Below, in pieces: positions 20,126 through 28,903 of a stretch of 39,741 bases of DNA. The notes below the pieces were generated by a model, which was not told where the DNA came from, did not search any database, and saw only the letters and a list, made by a program, of their open reading frames with translations. A program made the translations under genes and the position numbers. Numbering within the stretch: position 1 is the stretch's first letter; each line of letters starts with the position of its first letter. Source of the stretch: Acidobacteriota bacterium (GTDB lineage Bacteria > Acidobacteriota > Vicinamibacteria > Fen-336); contig WYBL01000118.1 of the NCBI GenBank assembly GCA_011526565.1, positions 1 to 39,741 on the forward strand. The letters are read 5' to 3'.

Positions 20126-21364
20126 CTAGCGCGCCCGCGAGAGCGTCCGCCGAAGCGCGTTGGGGTCGGCCTCGCCGATCCCCAGCGTGTAGCCGTCGCC
20201 CGACGGCGCGTACGTGAACGGACGGCCGTCCACGGCCCGCAGGTGACGAGCGTCGACGAGGCCGGCCTCGACCAGTTCCTCGAGTCGGGTGGGGACCGCG
20301 CCGCCGACCAGGGCGAACGAGCGGATCGCCTCGTCCACGCGCTCCAGGCGGGCGCGCGTGGCATCTTCGCCCAGCGCCTCCACCTGCGGCGCAAGAGCCG
20401 AGCCGAGGCCCGGCACGGCGAAGGCCGCCCCGCGGTTGAGGCCCGCCGCGACCAGCGTCAGCAGCACGGCCGCCGCGAGCGCCACGTAGCCAAGGACCGG
20501 CGATGCCGCGGCCTCCTCCTCCTGGACGTGGGCACCGCGGGCCGCGCCCTTGCCGGCGGGCGCGATGATGTTGCGGTTCAGGAGGTCGAACAGCGTGCGG
20601 CAGACCTCGAACTCGAGCGCGCCGACCGAGTCGACCACCTGCTGCACGGTGGCCGAGCCGTCCACGTGCTGGTACACGCGGTGCTCCTCGGGGGTCAGCT
20701 TGATCTTCGAGGCGGCGGCAGGCCCGGTGGCGACGCGGCCGGTGTCTCCGCCGCCCCCCATGCCGGCGAACATGTCGTCGAGCCCGCCATCTTCGCCGGC
20801 GCCGGAGACCTCGACCAGGCGCGGGTCGACCGCGCTCTTGAAGACGAGGTCCATCGACGGGATCTTCTTCTCGATGATGGGCCACTCGTCCACCATCCGG
20901 ATGCCTTCCATGAGGATGAAGTCCGCGCTCATGGGGTTGGCGTTGTCCCGGTCGTAGTCGACGGTGTCGGTCGAGTCGAAGTTGTACTCGCCCTCCTTCC
21001 AGCGGAACAGCCGGAACAGCGTCTGCTGCACCTGGATGGCGAGCGCCTGCTTCAGGTCGGTGGCGGAGAGCGCGCCGGTGTCGACCAGGACCTTGCCCAG
21101 CCGCTGGAGGGTCTGTTTCTGGACGCCGAGCGCTTCTTCGAGCCGCTCGCGGGTCAGGCGGCCGGTCTTCACCAGCACGTGGCCGAGCTTGTCCTCGAGG
21201 CGCTTGCCCACCGTGTCCGAGGCGACGACCATGCCGTTCTCGAACATGACCGTCACCTGCTCGCCCTCGCGCTTGAGGGTGAGGGTTCCGGTCTTCCGCT
21301 GCAGCCCGATCAACTGGAAGATGTCGGGAAGCCCGAAGTCCTTGATCGATCCCGAGAGCGCCAC
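20126..21364 (-). CDS. DUF4388 (PATAN) domain protein with a membrane segment
   Basis: A 412-residue protein. The N-terminal DUF4388/PATAN domain (about 1-200) begins with the typical ALSGSIKDFGLPDIFQLI and contains two GKVLVDTGALS-like segments. PATAN domains occur in regulatory proteins of deltaproteobacteria, Acidobacteria and cyanobacteria and are thought to mediate protein contacts. A Gly-rich linker near 205-220 leads to a winged-helix-like KLTPEEHRVYQHVDGSATVQQ region. A single hydrophobic segment lies around 290-310, and a C-terminal part (about 320-412) resembles the C-terminal part of pilin-like or secretion proteins only loosely. The start is GTG, 9 nt after the TPR gene. The specific role is unknown. 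Confidence 0.85.
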   Translation of the reverse strand: MALSGSIKDFGLPDIFQLIGLQRKTGTLTLKREGEQVTVMFENGMVVASDTVGKRLEDKLGHVLVKTGRLTRERLEEALGVQKQTLQRLGKVLVDTGALSATDLKQALAIQVQQTLFRLFRWKEGEYNFDSTDTVDYDRDNANPMSADFILMEGIRMVDEWPIIEKKIPSMDLVFKSAVDPRLVEVSGAGEDGGLDDMFAGMGGGGDTGRVATGPAAASKIKLTPEEHRVYQHVDGSATVQQVVDSVGALEFEVCRTLFDLLNRNIIAPAGKGAARGAHVQEEEAAASPVLGYVALAAAVLLTLVAAGLNRGAAFAVPGLGSALAPQVEALGEDATRARLERVDEAIRSFALVGGAVPTRLEELVEAGLVDARHLRAVDGRPFTYAPSGDGYTLGIGEADPNALRRTLSRAR

Positions 21365-21373
21365 CCTGGCCCC

Positions 21374-23311
21374 CTAGCCGCGCCGCGCCACGGGCCGCCG
21401 CGCGGCCGCCTTGACGTCGAACTGGAAACTGGGCTTCAGCAGTTGTGCGAGCACCCAGGCGAGCCCGGCCAGCGGGGCTGCCAGCACCAGGGCCCAGGCT
21501 CCCCACGAGACCGCCGGCACGAGCGTCACCTCGATCAGCCGCCCGGGCAGCCACAGCGCGGAAAGCGCCCCGAACCACACGAGTGCCAGCACGAGACCCA
21601 CGGCCGTCGCCTGGCCGAACACCTGGCCCGCGCCCGGCACGAACACGGACAGCAGCCGGAAGATCCTCACGCGCCGCCCCTCCTCGGCCTCGACGTCCCG
21701 GAGCTTCGCGTTGCGCGCCGGTCCCGACACGCCGTCCTTGACGACGAAGAGGTGGAGGCAGGGCGTGCACAGCGGCAGCGGCGCTTCGCTCGACGCACCA
21801 CCGCCCTTCTTCTTGGCGCCGAGGTGGCACAGCTTGCAGAAGACGGACCCGCACTTCACGCAGCGCAGGGTGAAGATCCGGCTGCCGCGCCAGCGCGCGA
21901 CGGCGAAGGCCGCCGCGCCGAAGACGAGCAGCGCGATGCTGAAGCGGTTGACCAGCCCGAGCGCCGGGGCGGAGCCGTCGCCGCCTCTTCGCTTCGCGAG
22001 ATCCGGGGCGAGGTCGACGACGACGCTGGTCACCGCGCCGTCCTTCTCGTAGCGCCAGCGGTTCTCGAGCTCGATCGGCAGGCCCGGAGCCGCCGCGTCG
22101 GCCTGGCTGCGCACTTCCTTGGCGGGCTCGCCCTCGAGCTTGTTGAAATGGGCGAGCGCCTTGTTGTACAGGACTGTGGCCCTGGTGCGCCCCGCCGGGG
22201 CGTGCTCGGCAGCGCGGGCGTAGAGATCGATCGCCGCGGTGAAGTTGCCCGCGTCGAAGTACAGGTTCCCGAGGTTGTTGGTGGCGAGGAAGTCGCGCGG
22301 GTCCTTCTGCGCGAGTTCGCGGTAGAGCGCCGTCGCCTCCGCCTCGCGCCCGGCCTTGCGCAGCGCGAGGCCCAGCAGGTGCCGCAGCTCGCGATCCTCC
22401 GGCGCAGCCGTCGAGGCTGCGGCGAGCGCGTCGATCGTGTGGCTCTGCCCGGCACCCGAGACGGCATCCAGGGCTTCGGCGTAGAGCGGCGCGCGGCGCG
22501 CGGCCGTGCCCGCAGCGACGCCGTCGGTGATCGGGCCGAGGGCCGCGAGCAGCAGCCAAGCGCCCAGCGTGATGCCCTGCTCCACCGGCGCCATGTACAC
22601 GATCAGCAGCGCCGTCCACCACAGGGGCAGGTAGCCCCAGCCGAACAGGGCGACGCAGGGCAGCAGCAGCAGCAGCAGGAACCCGCCGCGCGCCACCACC
22701 CGCGGGCGATCGGGCCCCAGGTGCTCCTCGATGTCGTGCAGCAGCAGCCCGCCGTACCGGATCAGCAGGCCTGCCCCCAGCACCCAGGCGGCCCCGAACG
22801 CGGCCAGCAGGCCCACGCTGACGATCGAGGCCCGCAGGTGCAAGCGGCCGGCCGGCGCCGACGAGCGGGCCATGATCCCGCTGACGACGTGGCTGACTCC
22901 GCCCGGGATCCCCGCCGCCCGCGCCAGGCCGAAGTGGGCGTCCGCGAGGTGCGGATCCAGCGCCGCGGCCCGCTCGAAGTGGGCGCGGGCGGCGTCGGCA
23001 TCGCCCTTGCCCAGCCGCTCGTGTCCGAGCATCACCAGGCCGAGCGCCGGCACCGTCAGGCTCTCGACGTTGCGCTCGATGCGCAGCCGCCGCATCTCCT
23101 CGAACACGCCTTCGGTCGCGGCCGTGTTGCCGGCGCGGTCCTCGCGGGCGTAGTCGGCGAGGAGGCCCTCGAATCCCGCCGCTGCTGGCGGCAGTTGCGA
23201 CGCCACGTCGATCACGGCCGGCGCGTCGGAAGCCGGGCTCGCGGCCGGTTCCTGCGCCCGCAGCGGCAGCGCCACGAGCAGCAGCGCAGCCAGGAGGCCG
23301 CGGGCGCTCAC
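21374..23311 (-). CDS. TPR membrane protein with a cysteine-rich (zinc-ribbon-like) segment
   Basis: A 645-residue inner-membrane protein with an N-terminal signal/anchor sequence (GLLAALLLVALPLRAQ). It has TPR units near 95-140 and 330-430 (ATNNLGNLYFDAGNFTAAID), several membrane helices between about 155 and 265, one at about 460 and others near the C-terminus. Between them lies a cysteine cluster CVKCGSVFCKLCHLG...CTPCL (about 485-535) that could bind zinc. The C-terminal membrane part contains FVPGAGQVFGQA. I do not recognise the whole architecture. The start is GTG at 23311, overlapping the DUF1844 gene stop as GTGA. Confidence 0.82.
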   Translation of the reverse strand: MSARGLLAALLLVALPLRAQEPAASPASDAPAVIDVASQLPPAAAGFEGLLADYAREDRAGNTAATEGVFEEMRRLRIERNVESLTVPALGLVMLGHERLGKGDADAARAHFERAAALDPHLADAHFGLARAAGIPGGVSHVVSGIMARSSAPAGRLHLRASIVSVGLLAAFGAAWVLGAGLLIRYGGLLLHDIEEHLGPDRPRVVARGGFLLLLLLPCVALFGWGYLPLWWTALLIVYMAPVEQGITLGAWLLLAALGPITDGVAAGTAARRAPLYAEALDAVSGAGQSHTIDALAAASTAAPEDRELRHLLGLALRKAGREAEATALYRELAQKDPRDFLATNNLGNLYFDAGNFTAAIDLYARAAEHAPAGRTRATVLYNKALAHFNKLEGEPAKEVRSQADAAAPGLPIELENRWRYEKDGAVTSVVVDLAPDLAKRRGGDGSAPALGLVNRFSIALLVFGAAAFAVARWRGSRIFTLRCVKCGSVFCKLCHLGAKKKGGGASSEAPLPLCTPCLHLFVVKDGVSGPARNAKLRDVEAEEGRRVRIFRLLSVFVPGAGQVFGQATAVGLVLALVWFGALSALWLPGRLIEVTLVPAVSWGAWALVLAAPLAGLAWVLAQLLKPSFQFDVKAAARRPVARRG

Positions 23312-23709
23312 GCCGCGCCCCCCTGCGCGCGGGACATCCACGCCATCCGCAACTCGAAGAGCAGCCGCTCCAGCACCTGGTCCTCTCGCGGCGTGCGGTT
23401 GCCCTGGGTCTTGCTCTGCAGCAGTTCCAGCATCGAGATCGCGTGCCGGGCGGCAGCCAGGTCGACCTTCGGCGCGGCCTCCCCGCCCTCGCCCCCTTCC
23501 CCCATCAGGCCCAGGTGAAAGGCGACGGCCGCGGCGAGGTCTGCGAAGAGCGCCTCGAGCGTGGCCTCGCCGGCAGGCGGGAGATCGGCAGCCGGCGCCG
23601 GTTCGGACACCGGCGGCGCCGGCGCGGGTTCGACTGTCTCGGAGCGCAACTCTCCGTCGGCCGTGAAGTTCCTGCGGTCCCTAACGGTGAAGGGTCTCTC
23701 GTCGGTCAT
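23308..23709 (-). CDS. DUF1844 family protein
   Basis: A 133-residue cytosolic protein whose C-terminal 90 residues match the DUF1844 pattern: EALFADLAAAVAFHLGLMG, then KVDLAAARHAISMLELLQSK and GNRTPREDQVLERLLFELRM. The first 45 residues are a Pro/Ala/Glu-rich low-complexity tail. DUF1844 has no known function. A GGGGAG site precedes the ATG. The stop overlaps the start of the TPR membrane-protein gene as GTGA, so the two are probably translated together. Confidence 0.85.
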   Translation of the reverse strand: MTDERPFTVRDRRNFTADGELRSETVEPAPAPPVSEPAPAADLPPAGEATLEALFADLAAAVAFHLGLMGEGGEGGEAAPKVDLAAARHAISMLELLQSKTQGNRTPREDQVLERLLFELRMAWMSRAQGGAA

Positions 23710-23764
23710 GCACTCCCCGCCGGCTCACGATGACGAACGCCTGCCTAACCCTTGCGTGCGGCGG

Positions 23765-23773
23765 ATCTTAGCA
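23765..23773 (-). promoter_or_regulatory. Candidate extended -10 for the DUF1844-to-yraN gene run
   Basis: The minus strand reads TGC-TAAGAT in the 75-bp gap between comEC and the DUF1844 gene, giving a leader of about 50 nt. No clear -35 is seen. It shares the TGCTA core with the elements at 7200, 10804 and 13772. Confidence 0.3.
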
Positions 23774-23784
23774 CGTGACCGGGC

Positions 23785-26115
23785 TCACGGTGGAGCGGAA
23801 GCCGACACGCGCAGCACGGCCCCGTCGGTCTCCACGCCGATCGCGCCGTGACGCGGCGTCTGCAGGACCTGGGCCCGCACCGCGCGCAGCCGCGCGACGA
23901 CCTCGGGGTGCGGGTGGCCGAACAGGTCCCGGCGCCCCGCCGAAATCACGGCGACTCCGGGCCGGACGGCCCCGAGCAGCGCGGCGCCGGTGCTGGTCCG
24001 GCTCCCGTGGTGACCCACCTTGAGGACGTCGCAACGCCCCGGGCGGAGCGCCGCTTCGGCGCCGCTCTCGGCGTCCCCCGTCAGCAGCAGGCAGACGCGG
24101 CCGAACCTCACCCGCAGCACGATCGAGTCGTCGTTGCGCACCGCGAGCGGCGCCCGCCGGGGCCGGGCTGGCCCCAGCACGTCGACCTCGACGCCCTTCC
24201 ACTCGACGCGGGCGCCGGCGACGATCACACGCTGGTTCGCCCCCGCGAGCGCGGCCGCGAGCCGCCTCACCCGCTGGTCACCCGGCGGCCAGGGCCCGAG
24301 GACCACGTCCCGCACGCCGAAGGCCTGGCGCAGGAAGGCCGCCCCCCCGGCGTGGTCGGGATGGGCGTGGGTGACGACCAGCCCATCGAGGCGGCGGATG
24401 CCCCGCGCCCACAGCAGCGGGCCCAGCACGCGCTCGCCGAAGTTCGCCTCGCCACGCGGAAGCGCCACGCCGCCGGCGTCGACCATCCAGCGCTCGCCGC
24501 CTGGCAACTCCAGCAGCAGCGCGTCGCCGTGTCCCACCTCGAGCGCCGTCAGCCGCAGGACGCCCAGCGGGTGCGGCCCCTGCGCCAGCACCAGCCCGGC
24601 CCCCGCGAGGGCCATCACCCGCAATGCAGCGCGCTGGCGCCCCGGCAGGAACGCCAGCACCGCCAGGCCGACGAAGTGCAACGAGACCGCCCAGGCCGCC
24701 GGCGCCGGCAGCCGCGCGTCGAGGGCGACGGGCGCGAGCCGCGACGACCACAGCAACAGGTCGGCGCAGGCGCTGGTCAGCGCGCCCAGCGCCGCGGCCA
24801 GCGGCGGCCACGCGACGTCGCTGGCCCACACCCCCACGCCGAGGGCGAGCAGCGCCGTCGCCAGCGGCACCGCCGCGAGGTTCAGCAGCGGCGCCATCAC
24901 GGCCAGCCGATGGAAACGCGCGACCGCGAGCGGCAGCAGCGCCCACTGCGCCGCCAGCGACCCGGCGAGCGCCAGCCCGAAGGGCCGCTCGCCTCCCGGC
25001 AGGCGCCGCGCCAGCGGCCGGGTCAGCAGCACCAGCCCGGCCGTCGCCAGAAACGAGAGCTGGCAGCCCAGGTCGCCGGCCTGCGCGGGGAAGAGGGCGA
25101 CCCACGCGAGCAGCGCCACGGCGAGCAGGTGCAGGCCGTCCGCGCGCTGGTCCAGGGCGCGGCCCAGCAGCGCGACGGCCGCGCCGAACGCCGCCCGCAT
25201 CACCGGCACGTCCGCCCCGACGAGCAGCGCGTAGAAGATCACCGTCGGCGCCGCCAGCGCGAACTGCGCCCAGGGCCCGAGCCCCGCCCGCACGGCCATC
25301 CACACGATCGCCGCGGCGACGAACGCGACCTGCGCCCCGGAAAGCGCGAGCACGTGGAACGTGCCGGCGCGGCGGAAGTCCTCCTCGACGGAGTCGTCCA
25401 GCGCGGCGCGATCGCCAAGCACCATCGCCAGCGTCAGCGCCGTGGCCGGGCCGGGGCGCACGTGGCGCTCGATGCGCTCCCGCGCGTCCGCCCGGATCGC
25501 GGCCAGAGTCGTCCAGAGGCCTGGCCGCCCCGGCGCCGCCTGCACGAGGCGCGCGGACTTGACCGATCCCGAGAGGTGGGTGCCGTCGCGCCGGTACAGG
25601 CCCGCGAGGTCGAAAGCCCCCGGCTGCGGCGAACTGGAGGGCCGCCACAGCCGGGCCCACGCCTCGAACTCCTGTCCCGCGCCGAGCGCGAACCCGTCGG
25701 GCGCCGAGGCGATCCGGAGCGCCACCCGGCCGGCGAGCGAACTCTCCGCGCGCCCCGCGCGGAACCGCGCCACGTCGACGACGACGCGCGCCTCGCCGGC
25801 GATCGCCCGCCCGTCGGTGACCACGCGCCCGGCGACGTGCACGGGCCCGGCGTCCTCGCCAATCGCGCGCCGCAGCGGGTTCGACTCGAAGGCGCGCCGC
25901 TCGGCCAGGCCGGCCGTCGCGCCGAGGGCGAGGGCCGCCCCGAGCAGGGCGACGAACCCGGCCCGCGGCGCGCCTCGCTCGATCGCGCCGACGCCGAGGG
26001 CGAGCCCGGCCACGGCCAGCGCCGCCAGTTGCAGCGGCTCCGCACTGGCGTCGAGGTCGGCGAGCCAGGTCCCGAGCCAGAAGAGCACGGCGATCGGCGG
26101 CAGCGGTCGCGACAC
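23785..26115 (-). CDS. comEC: ComEC/Rec2-family DNA-uptake channel protein
   Basis: A 776-residue inner-membrane protein for transport of single-stranded DNA into the cytosol during natural transformation. The N-terminal membrane helices and OB-like DUF4131 region (about 1-200) precede the polytopic Competence domain (about 210-490). A C-terminal metallo-beta-lactamase domain (about 505-770) has VGHGDALLLELPGG and the metal motif THAHPDH at 582-588. Later it has LTGD and KVGHHGS. Length is typical of full three-domain ComEC. The start is GTG with a weak ribosome site. No other competence genes are in the window, so natural competence is suggested but not shown. Confidence 0.95.
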   Translation of the reverse strand: MSRPLPPIAVLFWLGTWLADLDASAEPLQLAALAVAGLALGVGAIERGAPRAGFVALLGAALALGATAGLAERRAFESNPLRRAIGEDAGPVHVAGRVVTDGRAIAGEARVVVDVARFRAGRAESSLAGRVALRIASAPDGFALGAGQEFEAWARLWRPSSSPQPGAFDLAGLYRRDGTHLSGSVKSARLVQAAPGRPGLWTTLAAIRADARERIERHVRPGPATALTLAMVLGDRAALDDSVEEDFRRAGTFHVLALSGAQVAFVAAAIVWMAVRAGLGPWAQFALAAPTVIFYALLVGADVPVMRAAFGAAVALLGRALDQRADGLHLLAVALLAWVALFPAQAGDLGCQLSFLATAGLVLLTRPLARRLPGGERPFGLALAGSLAAQWALLPLAVARFHRLAVMAPLLNLAAVPLATALLALGVGVWASDVAWPPLAAALGALTSACADLLLWSSRLAPVALDARLPAPAAWAVSLHFVGLAVLAFLPGRQRAALRVMALAGAGLVLAQGPHPLGVLRLTALEVGHGDALLLELPGGERWMVDAGGVALPRGEANFGERVLGPLLWARGIRRLDGLVVTHAHPDHAGGAAFLRQAFGVRDVVLGPWPPGDQRVRRLAAALAGANQRVIVAGARVEWKGVEVDVLGPARPRRAPLAVRNDDSIVLRVRFGRVCLLLTGDAESGAEAALRPGRCDVLKVGHHGSRTSTGAALLGAVRPGVAVISAGRRDLFGHPHPEVVARLRAVRAQVLQTPRHGAIGVETDGAVLRVSASAPP

Positions 26116-26181
26116 GGCGTGAGGATCGCCCCGGCCCGCGTCGCCGTGGGCCCGCGCTGTGACGCTTCCTGCGCCGTGCGG

Positions 26182-27462
26182 TCAGCGCTCGAGCGCGGCG
26201 ACGGCCTCGAGGTGGAAGGTGTCGGGGAACAGGTCCAGCAGGTGCAGCGAGCGCAGCGCGAAGCCGTGCTCGCCGAGCCGGCGCAGGTCGCGGGCGAGCG
26301 TGGTCGGGTCGCACGACACGTAGCCGATGCGCCCGACGCGCGCGCGGGCCAGCGCGTCGACGACCTCGGGACCGGCTCCCGCCCGCGGCGGATCGAGCAG
26401 CGCGGCGTCGAAGCGACCGCGGGCCCACGCGTGGGCGTCGCGCAGCACGTCGTCCTCGACCAGTTGCACCGTGGGGTGTTCCGCAAGATTGTGGCGCGCG
26501 TCTTCCACGGCCCACGGCGCGGCCTCGACCGCGCGCACGTGGCTGGCTCGCCGCGCCAGCGGCAGCGTGAACAGGCCGACGCCCGCGTAGAGCTCGAGCA
26601 CGCGGTCCGCCCCGGAGACCGTCTCGAGCGCTCGCAGGACGAGCGCGTCGAGGCACGCCGCGTTGCCCTGGAAGAAGGAGAGCACGTGACTGCGCAGGAC
26701 GCCCTCCGGCCGCGGCGTGAAGACGCACGGCTCGCCCGCGATCCGCACGAACGGCGCTCCCGGACCCGAACCCTGCCAGCCGAGGCCCGTGGCGCCCGGG
26801 ACCCGCTCCGCGAGGCGCGCCGCGGCGCCCGGCTCGAGGCGGCCCTCGACCGCGAGCGCAGCCACCCGCGTGACGCCGTCGCCGCCTTCGGCGAGCCGCA
26901 GTTCGCGCACGCCCGAGAGCCCGCCGGGATCGGCGACGAGCCCGTTCCGCAGTTCGTCCGCCAGGGCCTGCAAACCCGGCGTGAACTGCAGGCAGCGCTC
27001 GACGTCGACCAGGACGTGCGCTCCCTCCTCGCGGAAGCCGAGGCGCGGGCGGCCGTCGATCCAGTCGACGTGCATCCGCCCCCGCCAGCGCCAGCCCGCC
27101 TCGGGCGAGGCGGTGACGCCGACCTCTACGCCCGCGAGCGGCACCCGCGCGCGCTCCAGCGACTCGACCAGGATCCCGCGCTTGAGCTCGACCTGCGCCG
27201 CGGGCGCGAGTTCCTGGTAGGCGCAGCCCCCGCAGCGCGCGGCGTGGGCGCAGGGGGCCGGCCGCCGCTGTGGAGAAGGCGCTTCCAGGCGCTCGACCCG
27301 AGCCTCCGCCCAGTCGCGCTTGACCTTCTCGACCCGGGCCCGCACGCGGTCGCCGGGGAGTGCGCCGGCCACGAACACCACCCGGCCGGCCTCGCGCGCC
27401 AGGCCGCGGCCGCGGTAGACGCCCTTCTCCACGAGGAGTTCGACGACGTCGCCCGGCTTCAA
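26182..27462 (-). CDS. TRAM-domain RNA (uracil-5)-methyltransferase, RumA/RlmD-TrmA family
   Basis: A 426-residue SAM-dependent enzyme that makes 5-methyluridine in rRNA or tRNA. The TRAM domain (about 1-60) is followed by the [4Fe-4S] cluster cysteines Cys71, Cys77 and Cys80 (C-x5-CGGC) and Cys157. The Rossmann methyltransferase domain has ELYAGVGLFTLPLA and LLDPPRAG, then the nucleophile Cys384 in YVSCDPTTLARDL. Near the end is the conserved HLEAVAAL. The start is TTG at 27460-27462, overlapping the preceding stop as TTGA. The exact target nucleotide cannot be read from sequence. Confidence 0.93.
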   Translation of the reverse strand: MKPGDVVELLVEKGVYRGRGLAREAGRVVFVAGALPGDRVRARVEKVKRDWAEARVERLEAPSPQRRPAPCAHAARCGGCAYQELAPAAQVELKRGILVESLERARVPLAGVEVGVTASPEAGWRWRGRMHVDWIDGRPRLGFREEGAHVLVDVERCLQFTPGLQALADELRNGLVADPGGLSGVRELRLAEGGDGVTRVAALAVEGRLEPGAAARLAERVPGATGLGWQGSGPGAPFVRIAGEPCVFTPRPEGVLRSHVLSFFQGNAACLDALVLRALETVSGADRVLELYAGVGLFTLPLARRASHVRAVEAAPWAVEDARHNLAEHPTVQLVEDDVLRDAHAWARGRFDAALLDPPRAGAGPEVVDALARARVGRIGYVSCDPTTLARDLRRLGEHGFALRSLHLLDLFPDTFHLEAVAALER

Positions 27463-28115
27463 TGGAACACCGACAGCCGCGGCAACCCGACGATCGCCAG
27501 CAGGCGCGCGGTTCGTGCGTCGTGGCGGACCTGCGCCAGCACCTTCGCGGGGATCCGCTTCGCGTAGGGAGCGAGGTCGCGCTCGACCTCGGCGTCGGCC
27601 TCCGCGGCCGCCTCCGGACGCGCGCGAGCGACGGCTTCCACGAGCGGGCCTTCGACGGCCCCCAGCGCCTGCTCCACCTCTTCGAGCGGCCGGCCCGGCG
27701 TGCGCTGCGCCGCCTCGACCGCGCGCTGGGCGGCGAGCAGCGCCTGCTCGAGGTCCGCCCCTTCGGCCCGCGCCGCGGCCAGCGCCTGGGCCAGCGCCGG
27801 CAGCCGCCCGAGGGCTTCGTCCGCGTCGGGCGCGCCGGCGTCGACGGCGCGCTTCCAGCGCTCGGCCGCGCCCTCCACCGCGAGCTTGCAGTAGGCCAGG
27901 CTGCCCACCTTGCGGCCGCGGGCCCACGAGTGGGCGTGCCCCTCGAAGGCGTCGGCGATGCCGCGCAGGACGACCCGCAGCGGCCAGCCGGCGCGGCGCC
28001 ACTCGTGGACCAGCAGCCAATCGGGGTTGGAGAGGAACAGCGGGTCGCCGCGGCGCGAGACGAAGTAGTCCTCGACCGCGCGGTAGTACTCGATCTCGCT
28101 GTGCTCGGCGTCCAC
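27459..28115 (-). CDS. Conserved-looking protein of unknown function
   Basis: A 218-residue soluble protein. The N-terminal half is compact and looks like a defined domain: EYYRAVEDYFVSRRGDPLFL, then DWLLVHEWRRAGWPLRVVL and GRKVGSLAYCKLAVE. Residues 95-180 are Ala/Glu/Arg-rich and helical, perhaps a coiled coil. The C-terminal 40 residues (LAPYAKRIPAKVLAQVRHDA) look ordered again. I recognise no family. It starts 4 nt after coaX and ends in a TTGA overlap with the RNA methyltransferase gene, so it is firmly part of this operon. High third-position GC supports a real gene. Confidence 0.85.
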   Translation of the reverse strand: MDAEHSEIEYYRAVEDYFVSRRGDPLFLSNPDWLLVHEWRRAGWPLRVVLRGIADAFEGHAHSWARGRKVGSLAYCKLAVEGAAERWKRAVDAGAPDADEALGRLPALAQALAAARAEGADLEQALLAAQRAVEAAQRTPGRPLEEVEQALGAVEGPLVEAVARARPEAAAEADAEVERDLAPYAKRIPAKVLAQVRHDARTARLLAIVGLPRLSVFH

Positions 28116-28119
28116 GCCG

Positions 28120-28899
28120 CTAGCGTCGACGGTTGCGCTCGTAGATCAGCCGCAGGCCCGTCAGCGTGAGCCAGGGATCGACGACCTCGATCGACGGGAT
28201 GTCGCGCGCCAGCGTCTCCGCCAGGCCGCCGGTGGCGACCACCCGCACCCGCTCGCCGAGTTCGCCGCGGATGCGCGCGAGCAGCGCCTCGACCATGCCG
28301 CAGTACCCGAAGTAGAGGCCCGACTGCATCGAGCCGACCGTGGAGCGGCCGACGACGCGGCCGGGGTTGCGGACCTCGACCCGCGGCAGCCGGGCCGCGC
28401 GCTGGAACAGCGCGTCGGCGCTGATGCCCACGCCGGGCACGATCACGCCGCCGAGGTACTCGCCCGCGCGGGTCACCACGTCGAACGTGGTCGCGGTTCC
28501 GAAGTCGACGACGATCACGGGCCCGCCGAACAGCGCCAGCGCCGCGACGCCGTTGACGATGCGGTCGGCGCCGACGTCGCCGGGCGGCTCGTACAGCACC
28601 GGCATCCCGGTGTCGACCGTCGGGTCGACCACCAGCGGATCGTGGCCGAGGTACTGCCGCGAGAGCGCGACCAGCACCGAGGTCAGCGGCGGCACGACGC
28701 TGGCGAGCGCAACGCCGCCGATCTCGGCGGGGTCGATGCCGGAGTTGGCGAACAGGTTGCGGACCAGCACGCCGTACTCGTCGGCCGTCTGCTCGCGGCG
28801 GGTGGTCAGCCGCCAGTGCGCCCGCAGCTCCTCGCCGCGGTGCGCGCCGAAGACCGTGTTGGTGTTGCCGACGTCGATCGTCAGCAGCAGCTCGGCCAT
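28120..28899 (-). CDS. coaX: Type III pantothenate kinase
   Basis: A 259-residue ASKHA-fold kinase for the first step of CoA synthesis (pantothenate to phosphopantothenate). The phosphate-1 motif is IDVGNTNTVFG (Asp9), the pantothenate-binding motif GADRIVNGVAA, and the phosphate-2 motif VDFGTATTFDVV. GGVIVPGVGIS is also present. Type III enzymes need a monovalent cation and are not feedback-inhibited by CoA. The ATG at 28899 lies 4 nt after the birA stop with GGGGGAG upstream. Length is normal. Confidence 0.97.
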   Translation of the reverse strand: MAELLLTIDVGNTNTVFGAHRGEELRAHWRLTTRREQTADEYGVLVRNLFANSGIDPAEIGGVALASVVPPLTSVLVALSRQYLGHDPLVVDPTVDTGMPVLYEPPGDVGADRIVNGVAALALFGGPVIVVDFGTATTFDVVTRAGEYLGGVIVPGVGISADALFQRAARLPRVEVRNPGRVVGRSTVGSMQSGLYFGYCGMVEALLARIRGELGERVRVVATGGLAETLARDIPSIEVVDPWLTLTGLRLIYERNRRR

Positions 28900-28903
28900 C
28901 GCT

